Source: Streptomyces aurantiacus (GTDB taxonomy: Bacteria > Actinomycetota > Actinomycetes > Streptomycetales > Streptomycetaceae). From it: DNA of 64,000 nt. Numbering within the stretch: position 1 is the stretch's first letter; the number at the start of each line of letters is the position of its first letter. Below the pieces are notes generated by a model that saw only the letters and a program-made list of their open reading frames with translations, was not told the DNA's origin and did not search any database. The translations under genes were made by a program, and so were the position numbers. Location: positions 1-64,000 of the forward strand of contig NZ_LIPP01000028.1 of assembly GCF_001418335.1 (NCBI RefSeq). Direction: 5' to 3'. Of the stretch, positions 33,807-42,246 are shown in pieces.

Positions 33807-34576
33807 CCGCGTACACCGACGAGGGCTCCGGACGGCCGGTCCTCCTCTCGGCCTCGCTCGGCACCACCGCCGCGATGTGGGCGCCGCAGCGCGCACGCCT
33901 GCGCGCCGGACGCCGGGTGATCGCGTACGACCACCGCGGGCACGGCGCCTCCCCGGCGCCCCCGGGACCGTACGACCTCGCCGGCCTGGTCCACGACGCC
34001 GTCACCCTGCTCGACACGCTGGAGATCGAATCCGCCGACGTCGTGGGAGTGAGCCTCGGTGGCACCGTCGGGCTCGCTCTCGCGGCCGACCACCCCGGGC
34101 GGGTACGCAGCCTCGTCACCGTCAACGCGCCCGTCGTCGCGGACGACCCCGGCTTCTGGCGGCGACGCGCCGCGGCGGTCCGCGAACAGGGCATGGCGGT
34201 GGCCACCTCGGGCCTGCTGGGCCGCTGGTACGCCCCCGCCGTGGCGGACGCACCACCACCGCTGGTGACGGACACCGTCGGCGGCGTCGGACGCCTCGAC
34301 CCCGAGGGGTACGCGGCCTGTTGCGAAGCCATCGCCGGAACGGATCTCCGCGACCGGCTGGCCGGCATCCGGTGCCCCGTCCTCGTGGTGAACGGGCTCG
34401 CGGACGCCGTCGTACCCGCCCACCACGCGCGGACCGTCGCCGACACCGTGCCCGGCGCCCGGCACGTCGCCCTGCCCGGCGCCGGACACCTGCTGACCCA
34501 GGAGATCCCCGACCGGTTCCACGCGCTGCTGACCGAACACTGGACCGCCACCGTCGAGCGAAAGGCCACCCCGTGA
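33803..34576 (+). CDS. alpha/beta hydrolase, 3-oxoadipate enol-lactonase-like
   Basis: 257 aa from GTG 33803, overlapping the ATPase stop (GTGA). The fold is complete: oxyanion region ASLGTTAAMW, VIAYDHRGHGASPAPPGPY, nucleophile elbow GVSLGG (Ser), acid Asp in VNGLADAVVP and catalytic His in LPGAGHLLTQE. The sequence resembles PcaD enol-lactonases, so lactone or ester opening is plausible. No other protocatechuate-pathway gene is present, so the lactone is probably not the beta-ketoadipate one. Coupled by overlap to both neighbours. Confidence 0.88.
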   Translation: MTAYTDEGSGRPVLLSASLGTTAAMWAPQRARLRAGRRVIAYDHRGHGASPAPPGPYDLAGLVHDAVTLLDTLEIESADVVGVSLGGTVGLALAADHPGRVRSLVTVNAPVVADDPGFWRRRAAAVREQGMAVATSGLLGRWYAPAVADAPPPLVTDTVGGVGRLDPEGYAACCEAIAGTDLRDRLAGIRCPVLVVNGLADAVVPAHHARTVADTVPGARHVALPGAGHLLTQEIPDRFHALLTEHWTATVERKATP

Positions 34577-35916
34577 ACAGCTACGTCACCGAACCCACCC
34601 GGCAGACCCCGGTGCTCGGCGAGTGGGAAGTGGTCGTCCTCGGCGGAGGCCCCGCCGGGCTGGCCGCGGCCACCGCCGCCGCCCGCGCCGGTCGCAGCAC
34701 CCTGCTGGTGGAGAAGGGCGGATACCTCGGCGGCGCCGGTACCGGCGGCGGCCTCTCCACCTTCTGCGGCATGTACTCCAACGTCCACGGCGAGCACGTC
34801 CTCACCGTCCGCGGGCACGCCACCGAACTCCTGGAGCGCATCGACCGCCTCGGCGGGCTGCGCGCCCCGCACCTGTCCTTCGCCGACCGCATCCAGGCGC
34901 AGGCCTACGACATCCCGGCCTACCGCAGCGCCGCCGACGAACACGTCCTCGCCGCCGGGGCCCAACTGCTCTACCACGCCTTCGCGGTGGGCGCGATCAC
35001 CGGCCCGTCGGGGATCGAGGCGGTCGTCGTGGAGTCCAAGTCCGGCCGTGGCGTCCTGCGCGGCCAGGTCTTCATCGACTCCTCCGGGGACGGTGACCTG
35101 ATGGCCTGGTCCGGTACGGGACACGAGAAGGCCGATCCGTACGGCGACATGCTCTTCCCGTCCACCATGTTCCGTATCAACGCGGTGGACGACGAGCGCG
35201 CCGGGCCCGCGTGGAAGACGCTGCCCCGGCTCATGGACGAGGCGGTCGCGGCCGGCCGGCCCCGCTTCCCCCGGCGCGGCGCCATCGTGCGCCCCCAGCG
35301 GGACGCCATCGAGTGGCGGGCCAACGCGACCCAGCTGCGCAACCCGGACGGCAGCGCCGTCGACGGCACCGACGTCTGGCAGCTCACCCACGGTGAGGTG
35401 CAGGGCCGCGCACAGGCCCAGGAGGTGTTCGGCTTCATACGCGAGAACCATCCCGGCTTCGAGCGGTCCTACATCGTCGACATCGGCCCCGAGATCGGTA
35501 TCCGCGAGACCCGCCGGCTCCTCGGCCGGTACGTCCTCACCGAGGACGACGTCCGCTCGTGTGCCCGCTTCGAGGACTCGATCGGCCTCAACGGCTGGCC
35601 GGTGGAGGCCCATGTCGACGGCGACCTCGACATCCGCTGGCCCTACGGCGACGACCCGGTGGGCTACAACCAGCTGCCCTATCGCGTGCTCGTCCCCTCC
35701 GAAGGACCCGGGAACCTGCTGGTCGCCGGGCGCTGTGCGTCGATGACCCACGGCGGCCAGTCCGCCGCCCGCGTCGCGGGCCCCTGCTTCGCCATGGGAC
35801 AGGCCGCGGGCACGGCCGCCCACCTGGCGCTCAAGGCCCGGAGCACGGTCGCCGAGGTCGACACCGGCGAGCTGCGCGCCGAACTCGAAGAGGAGGGCGC
35901 ATGTCTGACGCTGTGA
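34573..35916 (+). CDS. FAD-dependent oxidoreductase (FAD_oxidored family)
   Basis: 447 aa from GTG 34573, overlapping the hydrolase stop. The N-terminal dinucleotide motif is VVVLGGGPAGLAAATAAARAGRSTLLVEKGGYLGGAGTGGGL; mid-protein VFIDSSGDGDLMAWSG and C-terminal NLLVAGRCASMTHGGQSAARVAGPCFAMGQAAGTAAHLAL are hallmarks of PF12831 proteins. The reaction is likely oxidation of an alcohol or C-C bond, or reduction of an enoic acid, in the catabolic route. It ends seven bases before the aconitase X large-subunit gene. Confidence 0.88.
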   Translation: MNSYVTEPTRQTPVLGEWEVVVLGGGPAGLAAATAAARAGRSTLLVEKGGYLGGAGTGGGLSTFCGMYSNVHGEHVLTVRGHATELLERIDRLGGLRAPHLSFADRIQAQAYDIPAYRSAADEHVLAAGAQLLYHAFAVGAITGPSGIEAVVVESKSGRGVLRGQVFIDSSGDGDLMAWSGTGHEKADPYGDMLFPSTMFRINAVDDERAGPAWKTLPRLMDEAVAAGRPRFPRRGAIVRPQRDAIEWRANATQLRNPDGSAVDGTDVWQLTHGEVQGRAQAQEVFGFIRENHPGFERSYIVDIGPEIGIRETRRLLGRYVLTEDDVRSCARFEDSIGLNGWPVEAHVDGDLDIRWPYGDDPVGYNQLPYRVLVPSEGPGNLLVAGRCASMTHGGQSAARVAGPCFAMGQAAGTAAHLALKARSTVAEVDTGELRAELEEEGACLTL

Positions 35917-35923
35917 GGTCCTC

Positions 35924-37207
35924 ATGATGCTGAGCCCCGCCGACGAGCGCATGCTGGCCGGCGAACAGGGCCCGGCGGTCGCCGCCCTCGAACTCCTGGT
36001 GAAGTACGGCGACCTGATGGGCGCGGAACACCTCATCGACACGGACAACGTGTGCGGCGCCAACCTGTTCGGGCCCCGGCACTCCCGGGTGCTGGGCACC
36101 ACCGACCCGGCCGCGCTGTTCTCCCGCTTCTCGCTCGACCTGGAGGAGACGGTCGACGTGCCGCCGTTCCGCGCGCACAGCTGCCAGCTCATCGGGCCCC
36201 GGGACCGCGACCAGTGGGAGCTGCAGGGCATCGCGCCCACCGACGCCACCGCGATGGAGGACAGCGAACGCTATCTGGCGGACCGGGGCGTCGACCTGCT
36301 CTCCACCTGTACTCCGTACCAGGTGGGCAACGTGCCCCGGTTCGGCGAGCACTGCGCGTGGATGGAGTCCTCCGCGGTGGTGTACATCAACTCCGTGCTC
36401 GGGGCCCGCACCAACACCGAGGGCCGCGAGTCCTCGGCCGCCTCCATGCTGACCGGCCGGACCCCGTACTGCGGCTATCACCTGGACGCGCACCGGCGTG
36501 CCACGCACCTGATCGAGGTACGGCACCCCGTCGTGACCACCGAGGACTGGAACATCCTCGGCTACTGGGTGGGAGAGCAGGTGCAGGACGCCGTACCGGT
36601 ACTCACCGGTCCCGGGCTCGCACAGGCACCGGGGGCGCCGACCCCGGTGCGGCTCAAGCAGTTCGGCGCGGCCGCCGCCTCCTCCGGGGACGTGGAGATG
36701 TACCACCTCCCCGGTGTCACCCCGGAGGCCCGGACGGTGGAGGAGGCGCTGGGCGGGCGGCGGCCCGCGGCGGTCTCGGTCTTCGACGCCGCCACGCGCG
36801 CCGCGACCGTGGCCTCGCTGTGCCGGACCGCGGTCGACCGCGAGGTGGACTTCGTGATGATCGGCTGCCCGCACGCCTCGCTGGAACAGGTCCGTGAGGT
36901 CGCCCGTCTGCTGGACGGACGGCGCCTCGCGGACTCCACGGCCCTGTGGGTGTTCACCCCCAGGGCGCTGCGCACGGTGGCCGAGCGCAGCGGCTACGTC
37001 GCGACCATCGAAAGGGCCGGCGGGCGCGTGCTGTCCGACACCTGTCCGGCGATCGGGCAGTTCCTGCCGCCCGGCACGAAGGTGTTCGCGACCGACTCGG
37101 CGAAGCAGGCGCACTACCTGCCGGCGATCACCGGTGTGCAGGGCTGGTTCGGCAGCGTACGGACCTGCGTCACGGCGGCTCTGGACGGCCGGTGGCCCGA
37201 TGCCTGA
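35924..37207 (+). CDS. aconitase X large (catalytic) subunit
   Basis: 427 aa. The AcnX (DUF521) signature is clear: STCTPYQVGNVPRFGEHCAWMESSAVVYINSVLGARTNTEG (residues 127-167). Candidate Fe-S or active-site cysteines are Cys315 in VMIGCPH and Cys374 in SDTCPAIGQF. Characterised relatives dehydrate cis-3-hydroxy-L-proline (bacteria) or mevalonate 5-phosphate (archaea). Here the large and small subunits are separate genes with overlapping ends, as in archaeal AcnX. Start ATG 35924 or 35927. Assignment to family is firm; the substrate is unknown. Confidence 0.93.
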   Translation: MMLSPADERMLAGEQGPAVAALELLVKYGDLMGAEHLIDTDNVCGANLFGPRHSRVLGTTDPAALFSRFSLDLEETVDVPPFRAHSCQLIGPRDRDQWELQGIAPTDATAMEDSERYLADRGVDLLSTCTPYQVGNVPRFGEHCAWMESSAVVYINSVLGARTNTEGRESSAASMLTGRTPYCGYHLDAHRRATHLIEVRHPVVTTEDWNILGYWVGEQVQDAVPVLTGPGLAQAPGAPTPVRLKQFGAAAASSGDVEMYHLPGVTPEARTVEEALGGRRPAAVSVFDAATRAATVASLCRTAVDREVDFVMIGCPHASLEQVREVARLLDGRRLADSTALWVFTPRALRTVAERSGYVATIERAGGRVLSDTCPAIGQFLPPGTKVFATDSAKQAHYLPAITGVQGWFGSVRTCVTAALDGRWPDA

Positions 37208-37604
37208 GCTGCTCCGGGGCCGCGGCGTCGTCGCCGGACGGGCGAGCGGACCCGTGCTGCTGTGCACGGCGCCGGTGTCGGGCTGGGGCGGTATCGACCC
37301 GAGGACCGGCGTCATCGTGGAGAACCGTCACCCCCAGCACGGGCAGAGCGTCGCCGGCACCGTGCTGGTGCTGCCCGGCGCCAAGGGGTCGTCCGGCTGG
37401 TCGGGGCAGTTCCACCTCGCCAAACTGCAGGGCACCGCGCCCTGCGCCATTGTGTTCACGCGAATGAACAGCAAGCTCGCACTCGGCCTCGTCGTCCTGA
37501 ACGTTCCGGCGGTGACCGGCCTCGAAACGACCGGCACGCTGCGTACCGGAGTCGTGGTGGACGTCGACGGGACGGCCGGCACCGTGCTCATCGAGCCGTG
37601 CTGA
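37200..37604 (+). CDS. aconitase X small (swivelling) subunit
   Basis: 134 aa from ATG 37200, overlapping the end of the large-subunit gene by eight bases. The DUF126 signature is present: GGIDPRTGVIVENRHPQHGQSVAGTVLVLPGAKGSSGWSG (30-69), including the conserved Ser-rich loop that closes the active site in the AcnX dimer. Together with the large subunit it forms one Fe-S dehydratase. Confidence 0.94.
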   Translation: MPELLRGRGVVAGRASGPVLLCTAPVSGWGGIDPRTGVIVENRHPQHGQSVAGTVLVLPGAKGSSGWSGQFHLAKLQGTAPCAIVFTRMNSKLALGLVVLNVPAVTGLETTGTLRTGVVVDVDGTAGTVLIEPC

Positions 37605-37650
37605 TCACCGTGCTGATCAAACCGTGCTGATTCGAAGGGAAGACTGATCG

Positions 37651-38487
37651 ATGGACACTCTGCACATCGACGGACAGGTGGTGCTGGTGACCGGCGCGGG
37701 CAGCGGCATCGGCCATGCCATCGCCCGTGCCTGCGTCGCCGAGGGCGCCACGGTGCACCTCGCGGACGTCTCGGACACCGTCCATGACGCGGCCGGGAAA
37801 CTGGCCGAGGAATCGACCGGGGCCGGAACTGTGGTCTCGCACGTCTGTGACGTGCGGGACAAGGACGCGGTCCGCGTCCTCCTGGACGATGTCGTCGCGG
37901 CTTCCGGCCGTCTCGACATCTCCTTCCTGAACGCCGGCATCAACGGCGTGCCCTCCCTCCTCCAACCCGGCGGCGCGATCGACGAGTTGTCGTTCGAGGC
38001 GTGGCGAGGGGTCATGGACGTCAACCTGGACGGACTCTTCCACTCCCTCCAGCACAGTGCCCGGGTCATGAAGAAGCAGCGGTCCGGCAGCATCGTCGTC
38101 ACCGCCTCCACCGCGGGCCTGCGCGCGGAGCCCCGCGTCAGTTATCCCTACGTCGCGTCGAAGTCCGCCGTGGTCGGCCTGGTGCGCCAGGCCTCGCTGG
38201 AACTCGCACGGTTCAACGTCCGGATCAACGCCCTGGCGCCGGGTCCGGTGGTCACCAACATCGGTGGCACGGGGCCCCGGCCCGCCGCCGCCGTGGCCGC
38301 CTGGGAGGACTCCGTCCCGATGCGTCGCTGGGGCCGGCCCGACGACGTCGCGGGGCTGGCACTCCTGCTGGCTTCCGGCGCCTCGTCGTGGATGACCGGC
38401 GGCATCCACGTCGTGGACGGCGGCGCGTCGGCTCTCACCCAGATCCCCAGCGCCGCGCTCCCCGCTCCCGACACCACCGCACTGTAA
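37651..38487 (+). CDS. short-chain dehydrogenase/reductase
   Basis: 278 aa from ATG 37651, 46 bp after the AcnX small subunit. Classical SDR: cofactor motif TGAGSGIG (residues 15-22), NAG in SFLNAGING, and catalytic YxxxK as YPYVASK with Ser in VTASTAG. The Asp at the end of beta2 (LADVSD) suggests NAD rather than NADP. Last gene of the operon; it likely oxidises a hydroxy intermediate of the pathway. Confidence 0.9.
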   Translation: MDTLHIDGQVVLVTGAGSGIGHAIARACVAEGATVHLADVSDTVHDAAGKLAEESTGAGTVVSHVCDVRDKDAVRVLLDDVVAASGRLDISFLNAGINGVPSLLQPGGAIDELSFEAWRGVMDVNLDGLFHSLQHSARVMKKQRSGSIVVTASTAGLRAEPRVSYPYVASKSAVVGLVRQASLELARFNVRINALAPGPVVTNIGGTGPRPAAAVAAWEDSVPMRRWGRPDDVAGLALLLASGASSWMTGGIHVVDGGASALTQIPSAALPAPDTTAL

Positions 38488-38592
38488 GTGGCCGTACCGG
38501 CGACGGCCGCGGGGCGAAATTCGGTTGCGGCCGGCCCGTACGCACGGGACATGATGGCCACGGACCACTCCCGAACCCTCGCAGGAGCTCGC

Positions 38593-38730
38593 ATGCGCCG
38601 ATTCCTCGGAACCTCTCGCCCCCACCGGACGACCGTTCTTGAGGACTCGACCACTCATGCACTTCCTGAACACCGCGCGCCCTTCGCGCACCCTGAACAT
38701 CGGCATCCTGGCGCACGTCGACGCGGGTAA
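38593..38730 (+). other. possible leader ORF overlapping the ribosomal-protection gene start
   Basis: A 45-codon reading frame starting at ATG 38593 behind AGGAG runs out of frame across the start of the next gene (38657) and stops at 38730. It has no family resemblance (MRRFLGTSRPHRTT...). Leader ORFs controlling translation are known for ribosome-targeting resistance genes, but this could equally be chance. Confidence 0.3.
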
Positions 38731-40552
38731 GACCAGCCTCACCGAGCGGCTGCTCTTCGACTCCGGCGTCATCGACCGGCTCGGCAGCGTCGACGCCGGT
38801 GACACCCGTACGGACGACGGCGCGATCGAGCGGCAGCGCGGGATCACCATCCGTTCGGCCGTCGCCGCCTTCACCGCCGGGGACGTACAGATCAACCTCA
38901 TCGACACCCCCGGGCACTCCGACTTCATCGCCGAGGTCGAACGTGCCCTGGAGGTCCTCGACGGAGCGGTGCTGCTGCTGTCCGCAGTGGAGGGCGTACA
39001 GGCCCAGACCCGGGTGCTGATGAAGACCCTGCGGCGGCTCAGGCTGCCCACGCTCGTCTTCGTGAACAAGATCGACCGCGCGGGCGCACGGGAGGAGGGC
39101 CTGCTCGACGACATCCGGCGGCGGCTGACTGGGCACATCGTCCCGCTCACGGGCGTACGCGGCATCGGCACCGCGCACGCCGAAGTCGTACCGCGTCCCC
39201 TGGACGCACCGCGTACGACGGAGACGCTCGCCGAGGCCGACTCCGGCATCCTCGCGGCGGTCGTGGACGGCCCGCCGCCGACTCCGGACGCACTGCGCGC
39301 GGCGCTGGCCGCCCGGACCGCCGACGGCTCCCTGCATCCGGTCCTCTTCGGGTCGGCGCTCGGCGGCCAGGGCATCGCCGAACTCGTCGAGGCCCTGCCC
39401 CGGTTGATCCCCGTATCCGGGGTGAGCACCTCGCCGGTCCCGGTCGAGCCACGCGGCACGGTCTTCGCCGTACGCACCCGGCCCGACGGTGCGCGAACGG
39501 CCTATCTCCGTTTGTTCGAGGGGGCGGTGACGCAACGTCAGCGCCTCACCTTCCTGCGGCGGGAGGCGGACGGCCGGGAGTCGGTGGTGCCGGGGCGGGC
39601 TCTCGGGCTCGACGTGGTGGGCCGGGCGGGACCTCTCACCGCCGGGAACATCGCCGCGGTGACCGGACTGCACAACATCCGGGTCGGCGACCGGCTCGGC
39701 CGGGGCCCGGACCGCGCCCCGCAGTTCGCCGCTCCCACCCTGGAAACACTGGTCCGGGCCCGGGAGTCCGACCGGGCGGCGCCGCTGCGCTCCGCCCTGC
39801 TGGCCCTGGCGGACCAGGACCCGTTGATCCACGCGCGGCCCGGCCCGTCCGGCAGCACCGCGCTGCTCCTGTACGGCGAGGTGCAGAAGGAGGTCCTCGC
39901 CGCGACGCTCACCCAGGACTTCGGCATCGAGGCCGAGTTCGAGCCGAGCCGCGTCCGATGTCTGGAACGTCCGGTGGGCACGGGCGAGGCGTACGAGGAG
40001 ATCCAGCGGCACGGCCACACCGGGTTCTGGGCGACGATCGGCCTTCGTGTCGAGCCGGGGCCGCACGGCCGCGGCACGGTCTTCGCGTACGAGACCGAAC
40101 TCGGCGCCCTGCCCCGCGCGTTCCACCAGGCCGTCGAGGACACGGTGCACGCCACGCTGCTGGGCGGCGGCCCGCACGGTTGGCCCGTGACGGACTGCCT
40201 CGTCACACTCGTCCGCTCCGGTTTCGTCGCGCCGACGAGCACGGCGGGCGACTTCCGGGGGCTCACGCCGGTGGTGTTGCGCCGCGCCTTGGAGCACGCG
40301 GGAACGCGGGTGTACGAGCCGTACCACTCCTTCGAGACCGAGCTGCCCCTCGACGCGCTCGCCGCCGTCACCGCCCGACTCGCCGCCTGCGGAGCGGAGT
40401 TCGGGGAGACGACGGGCGGCGACGCCTCGTGGCTGGTCACGGGCGAGGTCCCCGCTCGCCACGTGCGCGACCTCGAACTGCGGCTGCCCGGTCTGACCCA
40501 CGGCGAGGGCGTCTGGTGGTCGCGGCCCTCGGGGGACCGTCCGGTCCGGTAG
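38657..40552 (+). CDS. Otr(A)/TetM-like ribosomal protection GTPase
   Basis: 631 aa from ATG 38657 (MHFLNTARPSRTLNIGILAHVDAGKT). EF-G-like GTPase: G1 AHVDAGKT (19-26), RGITIRSA switch I, G3 DTPGH (83-87), G4 NKID (137-140), then domains II-V with VLFGSALGGQGIAELV and C-terminal TDCLVTLVRSGFVAPTSTAGDFRGLTPVVLRRAL. The TERLLFDSGVIDRLGSVDAGDTRTDDGAIERQRGITIRSAV stretch is closer to Streptomyces Otr(A) than to EF-G. These proteins eject tetracyclines from the ribosome. No tetracycline cluster is present in the window, so the drug spectrum and expression are unknown. Confidence 0.88.
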   Translation: MHFLNTARPSRTLNIGILAHVDAGKTSLTERLLFDSGVIDRLGSVDAGDTRTDDGAIERQRGITIRSAVAAFTAGDVQINLIDTPGHSDFIAEVERALEVLDGAVLLLSAVEGVQAQTRVLMKTLRRLRLPTLVFVNKIDRAGAREEGLLDDIRRRLTGHIVPLTGVRGIGTAHAEVVPRPLDAPRTTETLAEADSGILAAVVDGPPPTPDALRAALAARTADGSLHPVLFGSALGGQGIAELVEALPRLIPVSGVSTSPVPVEPRGTVFAVRTRPDGARTAYLRLFEGAVTQRQRLTFLRREADGRESVVPGRALGLDVVGRAGPLTAGNIAAVTGLHNIRVGDRLGRGPDRAPQFAAPTLETLVRARESDRAAPLRSALLALADQDPLIHARPGPSGSTALLLYGEVQKEVLAATLTQDFGIEAEFEPSRVRCLERPVGTGEAYEEIQRHGHTGFWATIGLRVEPGPHGRGTVFAYETELGALPRAFHQAVEDTVHATLLGGGPHGWPVTDCLVTLVRSGFVAPTSTAGDFRGLTPVVLRRALEHAGTRVYEPYHSFETELPLDALAAVTARLAACGAEFGETTGGDASWLVTGEVPARHVRDLELRLPGLTHGEGVWWSRPSGDRPVR

Positions 40553-40627
40553 CCGGCCACTCGCCCGACAAGGCTGTCTGTTCCGGTATTTGAGGGGCAT
40601 GAGGAAGGAGGAAGGAGGACGGTCCAC

Positions 40628-41278
40628 ATGACGACGTCCCTTGAGCGCCTGCCCGGATGGGCGAAGATCGTGAGTGCCGTCGTACTGGTCCTGGCAGTGC
40701 TCTTCGCCGGTCTGCGGTGGAGCCTGCTGCCCGGCCTTGGCGACGTGTTCCGCGAGGACACCCACGACCGGACGGGGCCCACGCTCCTCAAGTCCATCCA
40801 GGACATCAGCCGTTACGACGCCGCCTCGGGCAACTTCCAGGTGGTGGTCGATCTGGAGAAGGACACCAAGTACCTGCCGGACGCGGTCCGCGGCACCCGC
40901 ACCCTGTACGTGGGCGCGGGCACCGTCGACTCCTACGTCGACCTCGCGAAGATCCGTGACAAGGACGTGAAGGTCGACAAGGACCGCACGTCGGCCACGC
41001 TCAGGCTGCCCCACGCCGCCCTGGGCAAGCCCGCACTCGACCCCGACCACTCGTACGCCGTCTCCAAGCAGCGCGGTCTCCTCGACCGGCTCGGCGATGT
41101 CTTCTCGGACAACCCGAACGACGAGCGGGCCGTGCAGCGGCTCGCCGCCCGGCACATCGGTGACGCCGCGAAGGACAGCGAACTGACCGCCCGCGCCGAG
41201 GAGAACACCACCGGCATGCTCAAAGGGCTGCTGGGCTCGCTCGGGTTCAAGGAGGTGCACGTGACCTACGGGACCTGA
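40628..41278 (+). CDS. DUF4230 membrane-anchored protein
   Basis: 216 aa from ATG 40628 behind GGAGGACG. One N-terminal membrane helix (AKIVSAVVLVLAVLFAGLRW) then an extracytoplasmic domain: GPTLLKSIQDISRYDAASGNFQVVVDLEKDTKYLPDAVRGTRTLYVGAGTVDSYVDL, characteristic of DUF4230. Function is unknown. It ends at a clear hairpin. Confidence 0.88.
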   Translation: MTTSLERLPGWAKIVSAVVLVLAVLFAGLRWSLLPGLGDVFREDTHDRTGPTLLKSIQDISRYDAASGNFQVVVDLEKDTKYLPDAVRGTRTLYVGAGTVDSYVDLAKIRDKDVKVDKDRTSATLRLPHAALGKPALDPDHSYAVSKQRGLLDRLGDVFSDNPNDERAVQRLAARHIGDAAKDSELTARAEENTTGMLKGLLGSLGFKEVHVTYGT

Positions 41279-41300
41279 GCCTCCGGCAACGACGGAGGCT
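41278..41300 (+). terminator. hairpin after the DUF4230 gene
   Basis: AGCCTCCG (41278-41285) pairs with CGGAGGCT (41293-41300) over a 7-nt loop, starting within the stop codon region of the DUF4230 gene. Confidence 0.65.
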
Positions 41301-41349
41301 GAGCCCACACCCGGACGGAGCCCATGTCCAGCAGGGCCGACGCCCTGGG

Positions 41350-41407
41350 CAGGGGACGCGCCCGCGAGCAGCCGAGCAGTCGAGCGCGGCTCGCGGGCGC
41401 GCCCCTG
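41350..41407. terminator. large GC-rich hairpin between DUF4230 and VanZ genes
   Basis: CAGGGG plus a 13-nt arm (41350-41355, 41357-41369) pairs perfectly with 41389-41407, interrupted only by one bulged A (41356); the loop is 19 nt. This 19-bp stem is strong enough to terminate in either direction or to attenuate the vanZ-like gene 83 bp downstream. Confidence 0.6.
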
Positions 41408-41489
41408 CAAGGCGATTGCCGGCGGCATCTTCGGCCACTCCCCGGGTAACCGGCTTGCACCGGACCACAGTTGAACACTGGAGGGTTAC

Positions 41490-42110
41490 ATGGCACGCGA
41501 AGCGCTACGTCCTCGTACCGCCTTTCGTTTCCGCTCCGCGTCGGGCTCCGGCGCCAAGAAGTCGAACCCTCGCAGCACCGAGCCGCGCCCGCGCGGCGGG
41601 ACGTCCGGCCGTCGCTCGGCCAAGGCTCCGCGCGAACGGCAGCGGCCCCCCTTCGTCGTACGCCTGCTGGTCACGCTCCTCGCCTTCGCCGCCATGGTGG
41701 CGTTCGCCGCCGTACTGGCCCGGCTCACGCTCCAGCCGTCACCCGCCTCCGAGGCGCTGACGCACAGCAATCTGCATCCGGGCCGCTCCCTGCGTGCCTA
41801 TCTGGATCAGCCCGAACTGCGCGACGCGGTCAAGCAGATCGGCGGCAATCTCGTCCTGGGCATCCCCTTCGGCATACTGCTGCCCCTCCTCGTACCGGGG
41901 ACGCGCGGCATTCTGCGGGTGATCCTGCTGACCGCGGCAACCATGCTGCTGGTCGAACTGGTGCAGGGGGCGCTGGTCACCGGGCGCGCCTTCGACATCG
42001 ACGACGTCATCCTCAACACCACCGGGGCCCTGATCGGCTATCTGCTCCTCGGCCGACGCCTGAGCCAGGCGGTGCATCCACGCCGGCGCGACCGCAAGGC
42101 TGAGGCGTGA
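41490..42110 (+). CDS. VanZ-family membrane protein
   Basis: 206 aa from ATG 41490 behind GGAGGG. A basic, disordered N-terminus (about 55 residues) precedes helices VVRLLVTLLAFAAMVAFAAVLARL, IGGNLVLGIPFGILLPLLV, GILRVILLTAATMLLVELVQGAL and ILNTTGALIGYLLLGRRL. The ELVQG...FDIDDVILNTTGALIGY segment is the VanZ signature. VanZ-like proteins are linked to teicoplanin or lipoglycopeptide tolerance and envelope processes; here it stands alone without van genes. Confidence 0.9.
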   Translation: MAREALRPRTAFRFRSASGSGAKKSNPRSTEPRPRGGTSGRRSAKAPRERQRPPFVVRLLVTLLAFAAMVAFAAVLARLTLQPSPASEALTHSNLHPGRSLRAYLDQPELRDAVKQIGGNLVLGIPFGILLPLLVPGTRGILRVILLTAATMLLVELVQGALVTGRAFDIDDVILNTTGALIGYLLLGRRLSQAVHPRRRDRKAEA

Positions 42111-42146
42111 GGCCCAAGATGTGAACGGATGGTCCGGACCAAGGTC

Positions 42147-42179
42147 TTGACGCCTTCTTACTTCACTTCTTAAATCAAG
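42147..42179 (+). promoter_or_regulatory. promoter and putative ROK operator of the GH16 gene
   Basis: TTGACG (42147-42152), 17-bp spacer, TTAAAT (42170-42175). Overlapping it is a 12-bp direct repeat, CTTCTTACTTCA (42154-42165) and CTTCTTAAATCA (42166-42177), and the 17-mer TCACTTCTTAAATCAAG (42163-42179), which matches 14 of 17 bases at 52014-52030 before the ROK-linked importer operon. Confidence 0.7.
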
Positions 42180-42246
42180 AGTCGAAGCACGCACCCCCCA
42201 CATCAGTCGGCTCCTCCCCCACGAGGATCCGCCGGAAGGGAGAGAC

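Noticed and set aside
33803-34576. Beta-ketoadipate pathway assignment for the hydrolase
   Set aside because: PcaD-like sequence, but no protocatechuate dioxygenase, cycloisomerase or CoA-transferase genes are nearby.
33703-36249. 848-codon open frame on the minus strand
   Set aside because: Antisense to the hydrolase, FAD oxidoreductase and AcnX genes; Ser/Arg-rich without any fold.
38435-41428. 997-codon open frame on the minus strand
   Set aside because: Antisense to the ribosomal-protection and DUF4230 genes, both of which have clear motifs.
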